A stretch of DNA of 64,000 bases from Deinandra increscens subsp. villosa (taxonomy: Eukaryota; Streptophyta; Magnoliopsida; Asterales; Asteraceae). Below the pieces are notes generated by a model that did no database searches, was not told the DNA's origin, and saw only the letters and a list, made by a program, of their open reading frames with translations. Shown here one piece after another: positions 1-11,689 of this stretch (within the stretch, counting starts at the first letter, position 1; each line of letters begins with the position of its first letter). Where the stretch lies: assembly GCA_039602395.1 (NCBI GenBank), contig JBCNJP010000024.1, positions 885,594-949,593 of the forward strand, written 5' to 3'. A program made the position numbers and the translations under genes.

Positions 1-60
1 CAACTAAACATCATGTCAATAACACAAACTCTCACTATTGAATATAGTTTGTAACAAAAT
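1..60. repeat. 60-bp direct repeat, left copy
   Basis: This segment is about 85% identical to 2103-2162 in the same orientation; both begin CAACTAAACATCATGTCA. The two copies bracket the helicase pseudogene between them. A third, weaker echo of the second half lies near 2192-2222. It may be the trace of a local duplication or of the ends of an old insertion; no element type can be assigned. Confidence 0.6.
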
Positions 61-124
61 ATCTACTTGTTTGCATAAATTGATACAAAAAGGAATCAAC
101 ATGTTATGAATGCATGTAGACAGT

Positions 125-1450
125 CTAAATCGGTCACATTTTTTTGCTAGAATTCCTTGTGTTTTTCTCATTAACAACACTTTCTCATCTATAGTGTGTG
201 ATGCGATCAGTCTTACTATTTCAACTGACGCTATTTGGGCGATCTAATGCACATGATTTATAATTTTTCTTCAATAGCAGCTTCGGACCATGGTTCCATT
301 ATATATATATTAGAAGCCATCGTCAAGTCCCTGAATGTGCATAAAAGGTTTGCTAGTAGAACAGACAGCTTGCCATCTCTGTAAACACATAACTCTTTAA
401 TCATATTTTCATTCCTCTTTGAACTCATCGTACCTTCTACTCAAAGAGTCTTGAACCCCGCTTCTTTTAGAAGCTTTTCAAGTAAGCGTAATAGCTGATC
501 GAACTCGGAAAAAACCACAGATTTCATGCACAATCTTATTATCATAGACTCTTCTAGAAGTCTTAGAAGAGCAGCAAGTTTTGAAGACGGTGAACAATTC
601 GATTTGATAGAGTCCGAAAAGCGAAAAGTATTCTTGTGGTATTGAGAACACATTAGCATTTTCTAGTTGACGACGGCATGCGGGCATCGAGAAGTCGAAC
701 ATTCAGAAATCGAGCGTCGTAAGGTTTCCATCATGCACTTGTCAAATAAAATGTGAGCACATGATGTTATACTAAGCTTGAATGGTGAGGACATGCAAAT
801 AGGGCACTCAAATTCTTCAGTCTCTTGTAGCATTTTAACCAGCTTCTTGACAAGTAGGAGTTTTTCGGATGCATCTAAAATGAACATGTAACATTAGGCG
901 TTGGCAGAAAACAGAGAATGAGCGGGTCACACAGTCTATGTAAATGTGTTAAAACAGAAAATATTTGGTATCATGGTCAAGCAAAAGCATTTTTGCTATG
1001 GTGAATAAACACTTAGTATGTGAAATACGATATCACTGAAGGTCGTTGTGACATTGCCCTCTGATTTTTTTTATGACTTTTTATTTTAAATGTCCAGGAA
1101 CTTTTTTAAGTTTTAGAAGTTAAGGTTTTTAATCAAGCAAAAGTAATACTGGACGGACTTTGTGAAGATTCAGTGAGACTATGAAAAATAAATTTACCTT
1201 CAAAGTGTCTTGATGAAATGGATGCCAGCAAATCTGAAGAGAGTAGCTATGATTGTGTAGATAATTGGCGAAGCTACAATATTACGCTAAAAACCGCTTT
1301 AAAGTCACTTTTTACACTTCTGGCTTTTGTTTCCATGGCAACATATAACTATCACTAGTAATTTGAGAGCTTTACATTACAAATTTTGGTACTTTTTTGG
1401 AGGCAATCTCATATGAGCTTTCTCCTTTGTGCTTCTCAAAGAGAATGCCC
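125..1450 (-). pseudogene. decayed SNF2-family helicase with RING finger (HLTF/RAD5-like), C-terminal half
   Basis: Read on minus, the pieces fall in the order of a plant HLTF-type SNF2 ATPase (chromatin and DNA-damage helicase with an embedded C3HC4 RING). A stretch near 1450-1375 resembles the linker before the RING (STKEKA...LPPK). A possible exon lies near 1255-1200 (SDLLASISSRHFE). A RING exon at about 875-665 contains ECPICMSSP and CAHILFDKCMMETL. The helicase C-terminal domain at 590-125 shows KSVVFSEFDQLLRLLEKLL, GFKTL, LLANLL, IYIMEPWSEAAIEE and VRLIASHTIDEKV. Frameshifts and in-frame stops separate nearly every block, RING cysteines are missing, and helicase motif VI is scrambled. 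The Walker A/DEGH half is absent from the window. An intron-like acceptor precedes the RING exon, so this looks like a genomic copy rather than a processed one. It is a non-functional relic; family identity is fairly sure, exon edges are not. Confidence 0.8.
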
Positions 1451-3366
1451 ATTAACACCTAAAAGTTTGTATAAAAACCAAGCTTCTTAATAGTCATTCA
1501 AGTAAAATAAAAGTTGACAACTTGACATACACTTCCTCATTTTTATCTCGCCATTAGAGCTCATTTGCGGGTTTATGGATCAAAAGAAGGTTAGTGTATG
1601 CATTCAGAGTTCTATACTTCCACTCAGGTTTCTTGCATCAAAGGTTAGTTTCATTCTGTTTAGTGACTTTCTTTACAATGTTGAACAACAACATTCATAG
1701 TTCTATTATTTAAAGCCTCGTAGCAGATCAGATATTCTTAAAAGACTTATTTTAGTTCGGTGTTAATTTTTTGCATGATATTATAGTCAACTGTTAATAT
1801 TTTTCATGATCATTATGTTACATCATCATAGATATAGAAAGTTTTGATTTTTATGTCATACATTTATCAACAATTAATGACTTTGTTATATTTTGTTGTT
1901 AATTTTTTGTTCTGTTTATGAAATTTGGGTTGCTTTTGCCTTTCTTCTACTTATGTGTAGAAGTATAATTTTCATTTAAATATTTTCTAGATCAGTTTAT
2001 CTGTTTTGGTTACCAACACTATGTTATGTTTTAAACATGTATGTACATATATATACAATATTTGATATATTGTATTACATTTAATTAGTTCCCTAATTAA
2101 CCACAACTAAACATCATGTCAGTAACACAAATTGTCACTGTCGACTATAGTTTGTGATAAAATAACTGTAATCGTATATATAGATAGATAAATGTTGACT
2201 ATAACTTGTGACAAAATCATTGTTGTATTAAAATGTTTTGTTCCCTTTCTCATTTATTCAGTGTGTTATGTAATCTCCATGACTCCATGCCCCTGTGTTA
2301 ATGTTACACTTCGTTTATGTCATGTTGGTTTTATATTTTAATCATCTAAGCATGAAATACATCACTTCTTTCTAATAAGCAAATAACATTTCTCTACATT
2401 TATAGATATTCCCCAAATGACCTCCCTTTCCTTGAATTTTTTTGACAAATTAGTTTATGGTAGTTAAAATTGTCTTAGTTAGTATGAGTTGTGTTATGCT
2501 TTTGTGCATATGCTCTGCTTTATGTGAAGAGGATGTGATGGAGGCTAGCTTTATGTCACGGAGTTAATCTTATTAACCTCATGTGTAGCTTTTAGACTTG
2601 TTCTATGATAAGCCTTCGACCTAAATTACTAATGATTCTCAGCAACTATAGTGGATGTTACAAGTTTTCATAACACATTGAAAAGAATTTATATTGTTAC
2701 ACAGAGAATAGTATAAGAGTGCCTCAAAAGTTTGCTGACAATACTTATAGGTGATTTCGGGTGATCACAAATGAAGTCCATCACCCTTATTTATACTACT
2801 TAAGGGGTGGTCTAGTTATTCTACATATGTATACATTTTTCTTAAAAATATCTAGGTCTTTCCTTGCCTTTTAGGGTTGTTCTAGAGCGTTCTTTAAAGC
2901 CCTCATCGGACCAGAATTTTCGAGTGTTTTCTAGAGAATTCTTGTGACTCATTATGCCTCCTAAATATCATGGAACTTTCCAAAACATTGGACTCTTGAT
3001 ATGGATTATAGACGGAACATGACACTTACCTCAATTCAAGGAGATAAAAGTTACTTATTTTTTGTACAAGATGAAGTGTGTGCAAAAACCAATCCAAACA
3101 AAACACTAGATTGCGTACTAATATCCAGATACAAAGCCAAAATAGAATAAGAACCCAACTAACCAAGATGGAACACCCAAAGGCAACAAAACCAGAGAGC
3201 TAGATACACGAAAACACCCAACAAACCAAACCTAGCGTAATAGGTTCTCAATGCTTAATAGCGATAACGATCAACTGAGCAGCGAGGACGACTTGCTAAT
3301 ACCGTGGAACCGTTACTAGACCAAAAGGTACTTTATGTAGCATTAATTGTTTAAAAATAATTAGAG
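1451..3366. other. AT-rich stretch without recognisable gene
   Basis: No frame of meaningful length or similarity was found. It contains the right copy of the 60-bp direct repeat (2103-2162). A moderately GC-richer segment at about 2700-3060 looks like a decayed LTR or leader, but no partner copy is visible. Confidence 0.5.
2103..2162. repeat. 60-bp direct repeat, right copy
   Basis: Direct-orientation partner of 1-60, with about nine mismatches. It is followed at about 2192 by a further partial copy of its distal half (ACTATAACTTGTGACAAAAT). Confidence 0.6.
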
Positions 3367-3652
3367 TGAATTACAAATTTTTTCTTTAGGTTTGCATGTT
3401 TTACAAGTTTTGTCTTTTACCTTCCCTAATAACACTGGATGTCATTTATATTGCACAAAGTCTCACTTGGTGTCTTTTGGCCAAATATTGTTCGTTAGGC
3501 CAAAGGCTTAGTATAACTTTTATACAATATAAAGGACACCCGGTGTAAGGTTTGTTAAACCAAAGAACACTAAGTGAAACTTTATGCAATGTAAAGGATA
3601 TCCAGTGTTATTAGTGAAAGCAAAGGACAAAACGTGCAAAATTTGTAATTCA
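3367..3652. mobile_element. foldback MITE
   Basis: The left arm begins TGAATTACAAATTTT and the right arm ends with its inverted counterpart AATTTGTAATTCA. Further in, the arms keep pairing (GTTTTGTCTTTTAC against AAGGACAAAAC, and AACACTGGATGTC against GGATATCCAGTGTT). The element is short, has no coding capacity, and is AT-rich at its ends. No convincing target-site duplication was found, so the superfamily is open. Confidence 0.6.
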
Positions 3653-3841
3653 TATAATTTATTAATTATTGTTAAAAACTAATACTAAATGTTATAGACA
3701 AATAAGAATGATTGAATGTTGATATAAAACATAGAGAAAATAGAGTGAAGGAGGTGATCTTATTCACTATCAACATTGTACTACTCGACAATGTTAGGTA
3801 TGTTCATAAATACTGATATTCACAAGATAATACATGATCAA

Positions 3842-4240
3842 CACGCCTGTGTTGATCTTACCGGTGTGTCTCCTCTCGTTGGGCTTAGGGACAGCGGGTT
3901 CGTCGCGGGGCAGGCTGCGCAGAAGGCCGAGGCGGGCAAAGTCGCTAAACACGAGAGCGCTTGTCTCGAAAATCAACACGTGTTTATCCCCTTTGCCTTT
4001 GATACTTTTGGGTTCCTTGCGCCGGAGGCAGTTGATTTCCTACGACGGGTTCAGCGGGTCGTGCACAGCAATTCGACATCCCCTAAGGCTCATAACTTTG
4101 TGTTTAGTAGAATTGGGTTTGCTATCCAAAAGGGTCTAGCGGCGCAGCTTGTTGCCCGCTTACCCGCCACCTCTTTGTAATTTGTGGTGCTTTAATGAAA
4201 ATCTTCAACTAATTTCAGCTAAAAAAAAAAAAAAAAAAAA
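3842..4240 (+). mobile_element. 5'-truncated LINE (non-LTR retrotransposon) 3' end with poly-A and TSD
   Basis: The translated segment carries the C-terminal tail of a widespread plant non-LTR reverse-transcriptase protein: CVDLTGVSPL, then FAFDTFGFLAPEAV, RVQRVVHSN and RIGFAIQKGLAAQLVARLP, stopping at 4180. A short 3' UTR and a run of 20 A (4221-4240) follow. The 11-bp sequence TACATGATCAA occurs immediately before (3831-3841) and immediately after (4241-4251), a clean target-site duplication. The open frame upstream of 3842 is flanking DNA read through, not element. The RT and endonuclease domains are missing by 5' truncation. The host site lies in the decayed Copia 3' region. Confidence 0.9.
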
Positions 4241-4251
4241 TACATGATCAA

Positions 4252-5700
4252 TTATGTTGTCTCATTAAAAATCGTGCTATGAAAACCAAGTGGGACAAAA
4301 CCATAGCCTAAGGAAAAAGATTACAGCGTGTATAATGCTCCCCCTCAATTTACTTATATATATTTTAGCTTGCGAAGTGTAATCTTGTGTGGAATTGCTT
4401 GACTTGATCTTTGACGTAGTCTTCAATGGTTTGAACAAAGCATGTTGCACAGTCTTCATATAGTATAGTTGGACTTTTTTTTATCGACTTATTTTACATT
4501 CTTCTTGAATATGTTGAATCTTCGACCTTGCCATGCGTGTGTTGCTACTCTGTTGATCGCCAAGTCTTAAGTCGCACAAAAATGCAAACTTAAACTTTAA
4601 TACGCTTGTTGACGATACATTATCAAACATTTCTTGGAAAAACCCTATGGGACAAATAAAAAACCATTGTAAATGAAAAATATATATTGCAACTAATATT
4701 TTCTCCCCTTGAGATACACTACTATTCATTTTACATAATTCAAAAACACACTTTAGGTTGATGTTACCGTACTCAGTAACTATAAGATAAACTGATGTTA
4801 TTGGATCAATTATGTTGTCTCGTTAAAAACTTTACTAAGAAAACCCAATGGGACAAAATCTAGTGAAGGGAAAAGAGTGCAACGTACTGGATTAGAGCTA
4901 CATTCCTGCTAGCATATATAATTAGGGTGTAATATCATGTATCGTGGTATTTATGAGATATATTAGTGGTCTAATCACGCTTAAGTATGGTACTTCTAGA
5001 CCAAGTAATTTCCGCCATCTTCTTGGAGGCGGTAATGATCCTTTTGTATATCTAGCGATCAGAGAACTATAAGAGTTCTTAGCATATAAAGCTTGTTGAT
5101 ATTGTAAAGTGCTAACATCTTCTGGATGTATGTTGATTGATGAACAAATATAGTTCCACATATACTCAAACTACAGGTTGAGGAATAATCAACTTATGTT
5201 TAATTCTTTCAAAATCCTCTCCAAAAGTTAGATAAAGTCTATTGATGATGTTCAAATCATCACTGTAAATTGCGATTATAACGAACTTTAAGATTGCAAA
5301 TTTTGATAAATAGACATGACTGATTTATCTACTTATACCTCGTTTTTCAAGATATTAACTGAATTGATTGTAGCATATACGACCACCTTTCTTGAGACAA
5401 GTAATGATCTCCTGAGATTTATAAAATATATCCCAAGGGTACTATTTTAATACTTCAAACATTTCTAACCATTTAGAGATTTGTGGATGTTATTTTTAGG
5501 TGTCCCGTACAATATATACAATGATGACATCCATATGTTCAATCTCAAGTCTAACTGAGATTAATAGGCCGATTAAACATTTAAAAATTATCGCATCCAT
5601 TACATGGGAATACATTTCCTCATAATCAATCGCTAGGATTCGAGTAAAAAAACAAGTCAAGCCTTACATCGCATAATCTCATTCTTTAATGTTTTTTTAA
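4252..5700 (-). pseudogene. decayed Ty1/Copia retrotransposon (RT to 3' region)
   Basis: On minus, starting near 5640, are remnants of the Copia reverse transcriptase: a block equivalent to the G-I-D-Y-E-E-T-Y-S-P-V-M-D-A motif (AIDYEEMYSHVMDA), then a blurred MDV..AYLYG..D block. Near 5000-4930 is the start of the RNase H region (EVPYLSVIRPLIYLI). All are separated by stops and frameshifts. Downstream, two related segments (about 4245-4345 and 4803-4905, sharing ATCAATTATGTTGTCTC and AATGGGACAAAA-like blocks) look like duplicated 3' non-coding or LTR sequence. The truncated LINE inserted into this 3' part. No intact LTR pair could be drawn, so the boundaries are approximate. Confidence 0.7.
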
Positions 5701-5869
5701 TATATTTAAAGATACTTATTTATAACCTAGTGGTTTGACGCTTATTGGAGTTCGAGCTACAGCTCCGAAAATGTTTTTGTCAAGCGAAGCCGTTAAGACA
5801 TATTGCTACTTTTGGCAAATCAGTTATGTATATGTACTCATATATAGCTTTGTGGTACAAGCCAAGCAT

Positions 5870-6484
5870 ATGGTATCGAACTTATGATCAACTAAGTTTG
5901 AAATTGAGTGACATAAAAAAGTTTTTAAATTCAATCGAATTTATGCGTGCATCGAAGGAACCCGACGAAGTGGTGCAAGTGACACCGACGACTTGCGGCT
6001 CACTACTAGTAGGTATCAAGATGATCATAGTGGTAACCTACCTTCCATCAAGACTTGGGAAATTTTAAAAGGTTCCCCAAAATGGCAAACGATTATGGAG
6101 GTGGGTGACGGGTCGTCCAAGAAACGATTGTCGGCCGAGATGGATAGTCCATTAGGGTCGATATCCACCGGCAGTTGGCAAGTGGACCTTCACGACAAAG
6201 CACCACCCGAGGAGTTACCTCGGCCCATAGGATGTAGAAAGGCAAAAGATAAAGTCGCGACAAGGGAAGCTCAAAACAACATGGGACGGGAATTGGTGAT
6301 GAAAATTAAAAACAATTCAACGAACTCCAACAAGAAAAGATCAACATCAAGAAGCATAGAGAACATCGGGAAGATGTCCGCTTACACATATTACGAGCTG
6401 GCCATCTTAACGAAGCGGAACACGAGTTTGTTGAGTTGGAGAAACTTTTCGAAACTTTTCGGAAGAAAAAAATATAATATTTAG
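5870..6484 (+). pseudogene. Myb/SANT-like plus NAM-associated domain protein, frameshifted
   Basis: The first part (YRTYDQLSLKLSDIKKFL) matches the end of the Myb/SANT-like domain seen in plant proteins loosely annotated as 'glutathione S-transferase T3-like'. After a frameshift near 5990 the second frame gives SGNLPSIKTWEILKGSPKWQ, a basic linker, and ELPRPIGCRKAKDK, the hallmark order of the NAM-associated C-terminal domain. It ends at 6484. Relatives of this family often occur within or beside PIF/Harbinger transposons, whose ORF1 encodes a Myb/SANT protein. The first helices of the Myb domain are missing and there is at least one frameshift, so it is non-functional. Three other members of the family occur in this window (28990-30340, 39945-41275, 60362-61620). 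Confidence 0.75.
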
Positions 6485-6491
6485 TTTGTTT

Positions 6492-8251
6492 GTTAAATAC
6501 GATTTGCGTCCCTGAGATTTGTCGATTTTAACCCTTTGAGTCCATTTTTCAAATTGTTAACAAATATAGACTGAGGTTTCATTTTTGTTGTCAATTGAGT
6601 CCCTAGGACTAACAGGGTTAAATTTCTCTGTTAACTCTAAGGGTATTTATGTCATTTTACTAAGGCTGTGTTTGGCGCACTAGCCGAAAAGCTAGCTGCT
6701 AGCTGATAAGCTAGCTGTTAGCTGATAAGCTAGCTGACAAGCTAGCAGCTAGCTTTTGTCAGCTGATAAGCTAGCTGCTAGCTGATAAATTATAAGCTAG
6801 CTGATAAAAAATAACGTTTGGTAAAAACTAGCTGATAAACTAGCTTAAAAATATAAACTGACATAAAAGTACATGTCATAAATGTAAATAAAGATATTTA
6901 TTTATAAGTTAGGGAAAGGTAAAACTGGAAATATTATAAAAAGCTAGTTGAAACGCTACTCCAACTAGCTTTTCAAAAGCTAGCTTATAAGCTAGCTTTT
7001 TGACGTTACCAAACGGGGCTTTAAAAAAAGCCAGCTTATTAAAAAAAACCCCGTTTGGTAACGTCAAAAAGCTAGCTTATAAGCTAGCTTATAAGCTAGC
7101 TTATAAACTAGCTTATGGCGCGCCAAACACAGCCTAAATAGGGACTAGTTATATAATATTTTATAAATAAGTTAGAAACCCTAATCTATAAAGGACTATT
7201 TATGTAAATATAAAATTAATTATTTTGTTTGAGCGGAAATTACTGGATATCAGCAGATGAACAGATATATCATCCCTCCCACACCATCCAATCAACGATA
7301 CCCCCCTCCGCCGCTTCGTTTCTAACATCGTCGTCCTCCCCCACAATCCCCCAATCGTCGGCGTTCCTCCACCCCTCTCTCACTGGTCACCACTGCGTCA
7401 TCACCGAACACCCAACACTTACTTCCGATCGGTCACCACCACTTGATTCTGACGACCTCCAGCCGGTCTTCGACCAATCTTTTCCGATAATAAAAAACAT
7501 AGTGACCTCCTAGCCTAATAAATTTCAAAAGCATCCCCAAGTTACATATTGATGTTCAGTAACCAATCTCATAGCCTCCCGTTTTCATCGGTCACTCAAT
7601 ACGTGCTTCCAAATTCTAAGATTTGAGATACAAAGATGATGTAGGATTTGAGATTCAGAATTGATAGCAAGTAGTCGTCGAATCAACTGATCTAGGAAGT
7701 GGATTGTACTTACCAGATCTGTAGGGAGGGAAGGAGATGGAGCTCCGACGGGAGGTGCGGCGCATCAGGAGTCGGTGATAAGAAAGGGACAGCTGGTGGC
7801 GGTGATGTGACGCGAGGAGAGGCTGGTGGCGATGCACTTGGCTAAATAGCCAACCGACGGAGATAATTGGGGTCCGGTCGGCTAGCCTCGGCGAAGATGG
7901 CGACCAACCTACTGATTTGTCGTTTGAGATACAAAAGTGGTGATCTGTGTTTCTTTTTACATTTTAAATTCTTTATTTATTTTAAGTAAATTACAAATTG
8001 GTCCTTCATATTTAATATCTTTACAAATTTACATAACTAGTCCCTGATGTGTATATTGACTGAAATACCCTTTGCACTTAACAGAAAAAATCTAACTCTG
8101 TTAGTCCTATGGACTCAATTGGCAATGAAATGCAAACCTCAGAATATATTTGTTAAGAAAAGTAACCATGAACCTGGATTTGTTAATAATTTGAAAAATG
8201 AACTCAAAGGGTTAAAATCGACAAACCTCACGGACGCAAATCGTATTTAAC
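6492..8251. mobile_element. non-autonomous MULE-like element with long TIRs, carrying a nested MITE
   Basis: The left terminus (GTTAAATACGATTTGCGTCC from 6492) is the inverse of the right terminus (GACGCAAATCGTATTTAAC to 8251). Complementarity runs through about 170 bp up to the nested MITE at 6664, then resumes beyond it (GGACTAGTTAT against ATAACTAGTCC), giving TIRs of roughly 250 bp. The interior (7230-7900) has a serine/proline-rich frame on plus and a histidine/arginine-rich one on minus, with no recognisable domain. The 9-bp flanks (6483-6491 and 8252-8260) do not match, so the insertion event is not proven by a TSD. Long TIRs without transposase fit a non-autonomous Mutator-like element. 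Confidence 0.7.
6664..7134. mobile_element. Tourist-like MITE, copy 1 (inserted in the MULE TIR)
   Basis: The terminal inverted repeats are GGCTGTGTTTGGCGC and GCGCCAAACACAGCC. They are flanked by TAA on both sides (6661-6663, 7135-7137), the 3-bp duplication typical of PIF/Harbinger MITEs. The interior is built from AGCTAGCTGATAAGCTAGCT-type palindromic units plus an internal inverted pair (CCAAACGGGGCTTT against CCCCGTTTGG). The insertion interrupts the left TIR of the surrounding MULE-like element, whose right TIR keeps the uninterrupted order. Confidence 0.85.
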
Positions 8252-8414
8252 TCTTATTTTTATGTAATGTTTTTCTATGTTATTTTATGAAATGGTTTTT
8301 TTATTAAAAAAATGCTATGTTTTCAATTTTAAATCAAAAAGGTTGAAAAAAAAAACCGAAACCCACATGGGTATACCTCATCCCTTAACCCAAACCTAAC
8401 CGGTATAAAACTAG

Positions 8415-8818
8415 GGCTGTGTTTGGCGCACTAACTTAAAAGCTAGCTGTTAGCTGATAAGCTGAGCTGATAAATTATAAGCTAGCTGATAAAAATTAAC
8501 GTTTGGTAAAAACTAGCTGATAAACTAGCTTAAAAAAATAAAATGACATAAAAGTACATGTCATAAATGTAAATAAAGATATTTATTTATAAGTTAGGGA
8601 AGGGTAAAATTGGAAATATTATAAAAGCTAGTTGAAAAGCTAGTTGAATAGCTACTCCAACTAGCTTTTCAAAAGCTAGCTTATAAGCTAGCTTTTTGAC
8701 GTTACCAAACGGGGCTTTTAAAAAAAGCTAGCTTATTAAAAAAGCCCCGTTTGGTAACGTCAAAAAGCTAGCTTATAAGCTAGCTGATAAGCTAGCTTAT
8801 GGCGCGCCAAACACAGCC
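8415..8818. mobile_element. Tourist-like MITE, copy 2
   Basis: Same TIRs as copy 1 (GGCTGTGTTTGGCGC / GCGCCAAACACAGCC) and the same internal order: AGCTAGCT-rich half, the ACATAAAAGTACATGTCATAAATG core, then the inverted GACGTTACCAAACGGGG block. It is flanked by TAG on each side (8412-8414 and 8819-8821), again a 3-bp duplication. It is about 67 bp shorter than copy 1, mainly through fewer AGCTAGCT units. Confidence 0.85.
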
Positions 8819-9439
8819 TAGGTTAAGAGATGAACAAACAGGTATTAACCTGACTATTTTTGCCATAAAAACGGGTTCAATCTTGAACCAGCATTAAGAA
8901 AAACCAATTTTAACTTTTGTTGACTCCATCCAAACCTGTTTTGACCCAAACCAAATTGGGCAAAAAAACCACTTTGTACTCGACTGACAAGAATTCAAAA
9001 CCCCAACTCATATCCTACGGACTTTTCTTAAAAGTAATATTACCTACCATTTACCCACTAAAGGACATTTAGTCAATGGTATTGGTACCTAGTGTTTATC
9101 CTCATCCAAGTGGTAAGTAGAATTTAGTGGTGTGTTTGTCGTAAAAAAAAACCCACCATTTACCCGAAACCATTGAACTGACAGACTCTAAATCAATCGA
9201 ATGTCTTAATGATCCGAGCGTAATCCAAACACAGATCACAAAAAACAATGTGGACATAATGGAGCAAGCACGCGACTCTCACAATCAATGATCCATTTCT
9301 TAACCGATGCGAAAACGAAAGGGGTGAACGGATTTCAAAGCCATGATAACAGTCAAATAAGATGGTAGAAAAATACCAATCTGACATTTACCAACAGTAT
9401 ATTAATAGATTTTACATACCGTATGATCAAAACGATGCC
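8819..9439. other. intergenic, 3' of centrin
   Basis: No coding evidence. Includes the 3' UTR of the centrin gene next to 9440. A minus-strand 64-codon frame here shows no recognisable motif and is treated as chance. Confidence 0.5.
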
Positions 9440-11467
9440 TTAATATCCATATGACGTTCTCTTCATCATCCTCATGAACTCATCTGCACTCACTTCTCCA
9501 TCACCTAAACATTACAAATACATCAAACGTTACATAAATATGACATGCATAGCAGCACCAATCTATCATTTGCAAAAATAAAAAGATTGAACATATTTAT
9601 AGATTCAAAAACCATAAATTAAAATTATAATTCACAAAAAAAAACCTAAATTTCAGTTTTCTATGAAAAAAAAAGTTAAACGAAAACCAAACAAACTCAC
9701 GGTCACGATCTGCTTCCTCTACCATCTCATTGATCTCTGCATCAGTAAAATGTTCGCCCAATTCCTTAGCAATGTTTTTAATATCGGAAACTGATATCTT
9801 CCCCTGCATTCATCACAGAAACATTAGTCTCTAATTTTTTTTTTTTAAAATTACACAGGTGATAATATAAAAGGTTACATTTTTATCTTGGTCAATGATT
9901 TGGAATGCTTTTGTAAGTTCTTGTTTGCTGTCCCTTTCACCAATTTTGGCAGTCATCATGTATACAAACTCATCAAAATCAATTGCACCACTGCCATCTT
10001 TGTCTACATCTGCTATCATTTGATTAATTTGCTGAAAAAAGAATGAAATAAGAACAATATTCAATAAGTTTCACAGGACAGAGATTTAGGGTGGATGAGG
10101 CAATTTCAACCCATTAACTTAAATATGGGATTAACTTATATATGGCCCAATTTGGGTTACTTTTAATCACAAACGGGTCAAATGAGTATAAGAAAGTTTA
10201 GCTAGAAAAGGAGCGGCTAAAAACGAGTTGGAAGTTATACAAAGTTAAATGTTTTGTAAAAAGTTTTATTCGAAGATTGAAATTATTAGTCAATGGGCAA
10301 ACGGATCAAACAGGTTGGAAAATCAACGGAGTTTAGACGTTACCTCCTCTGTCATTTCAAAACCAAGGGCCCTGAAACAAAATCAGTTAAAATATTATAA
10401 CATGCATAATGCATTATCCCATACATAAGATTATTGTGTGTAGAGGTGGCAATTACAATACCCTTTTAGGTAATAAACGGTTGATTGGGTTATATTTTAT
10501 CAATAACATGTCAAAACAGGTAAACAAAAAGAATTAGCTTAAACCAAACGGATCAAACAGGTTAAAAGTCGCCCAATTTTAAATGCATAACATCTTCCTA
10601 AATCTTTTAACCAGAAAAATAAATTATTTCTAAAACAAGATAACTACTTCAAAAAAAAGGTCAATAAAACCATAAAATTTTGGACAATAAATGTTTCGGG
10701 CTGAACCTGACTGGCTTCAACCCGTACCAACAATTATCCGTTTTGACCCATTAAGCAACCTACCCTGTCCATATTCCACCTGTAAATGTACAGTAGATTA
10801 AACTCATACCTCATTGCAACATTCAACTCCTTGGCATCAATGGTGCCTACATTTTAAACAGATTAAACCACTGAAATCAAATAAATTCCACTCAAATACT
10901 AGCATTATAATCACAGACTAACAACATACCAGATCCATCAGTATCAAATAGCTCAAATGCTTCTTTGATCTCTTGCCTTTTCTGCTGAGTTAACCCATGA
11001 TGACGTCCTCTGGGCACATCTCTCCTCGATTTTTCTCCATAAACCCCCTGAAAACCCCAATTTCAAAGCCAGAATAAGCACCAAAAACATTCGATTCCAG
11101 ATTCAAACAAAATCCTCGAGAATCAATATTTTCAAAGTGATTAAACTCATAACCACATCAATTTCACTTCTACCTGTTATCCAACAAACCCTAAATCCCC
11201 AATTTCACTACCCTAGTTCGCCAAAACAGCATCAAACACCGATACAACCATCTATTCATCTATCATAACCTCAGATTATTCAATTATTGAGAGAACAGAA
11301 GCTATATATTAGGAGAAACTTGATCAGAGTTACAAACAAAATACGATCGAACAAACAGTTAGTTTTTTATTTCATAAAATCGCATAAAACAATCAAAGTT
11401 TAAGATATACGGCAACAGTAAACAGAATTGAGATGCGATTGAATATGAAATCAGGAACTCTCACCAT
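9440..11467 (-). CDS. centrin (caltractin-type EF-hand calcium-binding protein)
   Basis: Joining seven exons (11467-11465, 11047-10930, 10846-10810, 10371-10344, 10031-9879, 9803-9701, 9504-9440) with GT-AG introns gives an uninterrupted 168-aa protein, the usual plant centrin length. Four EF-hand loops are visible: DTDGSGTIDAKE, DKDGSGAIDFDE, DQDKNGKISVSD (last position D, so probably weaker) and DRDRDGEVSADE. The basic N-terminus (RRDVPRGRHHGLTQQ) and the C-terminal KRTSYGY are centrin signatures. Centrins bind calcium at microtubule-organising sites. In plants they also act in the nucleus with RAD4/XPC in nucleotide excision repair and in the TREX-2 mRNA export complex. The ATG is the last codon of exon 1, the only one in frame with the conserved body; the rest of exon 1 (about 11468-11580) would be 5' UTR. 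The gene looks intact. The symbol is left blank because the paralogue (CEN1 or CEN2 type) cannot be decided here. Confidence 0.93.
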
Positions 11468-11689
11468 TTGCACCTGAATCTGGATCTCTGGAGATCTTTC
11501 ACGAATAGCTTCTTTCCAATCTTCCGTCTGCGCGTTGATCGAGTTGACGGGAAGAAAAAGACTGATTTTAATTTGAAACTTTCAATTTGGGTACAATTAT
11601 ACAGTAGGCCCTTCAGTTTCTTGTCAATATCACTTGGACCCCTTAAGTTAAACCCCACCGGTAAACACACATTTAAAAAAATTTATATT

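Noticed and set aside
7229..7837. Serine/proline-rich frame on plus and histidine/arginine-rich frame on minus
   Set aside because: They lie inside a non-autonomous MULE-like element, overlap low-complexity CT/CC-rich DNA, and show no domain.
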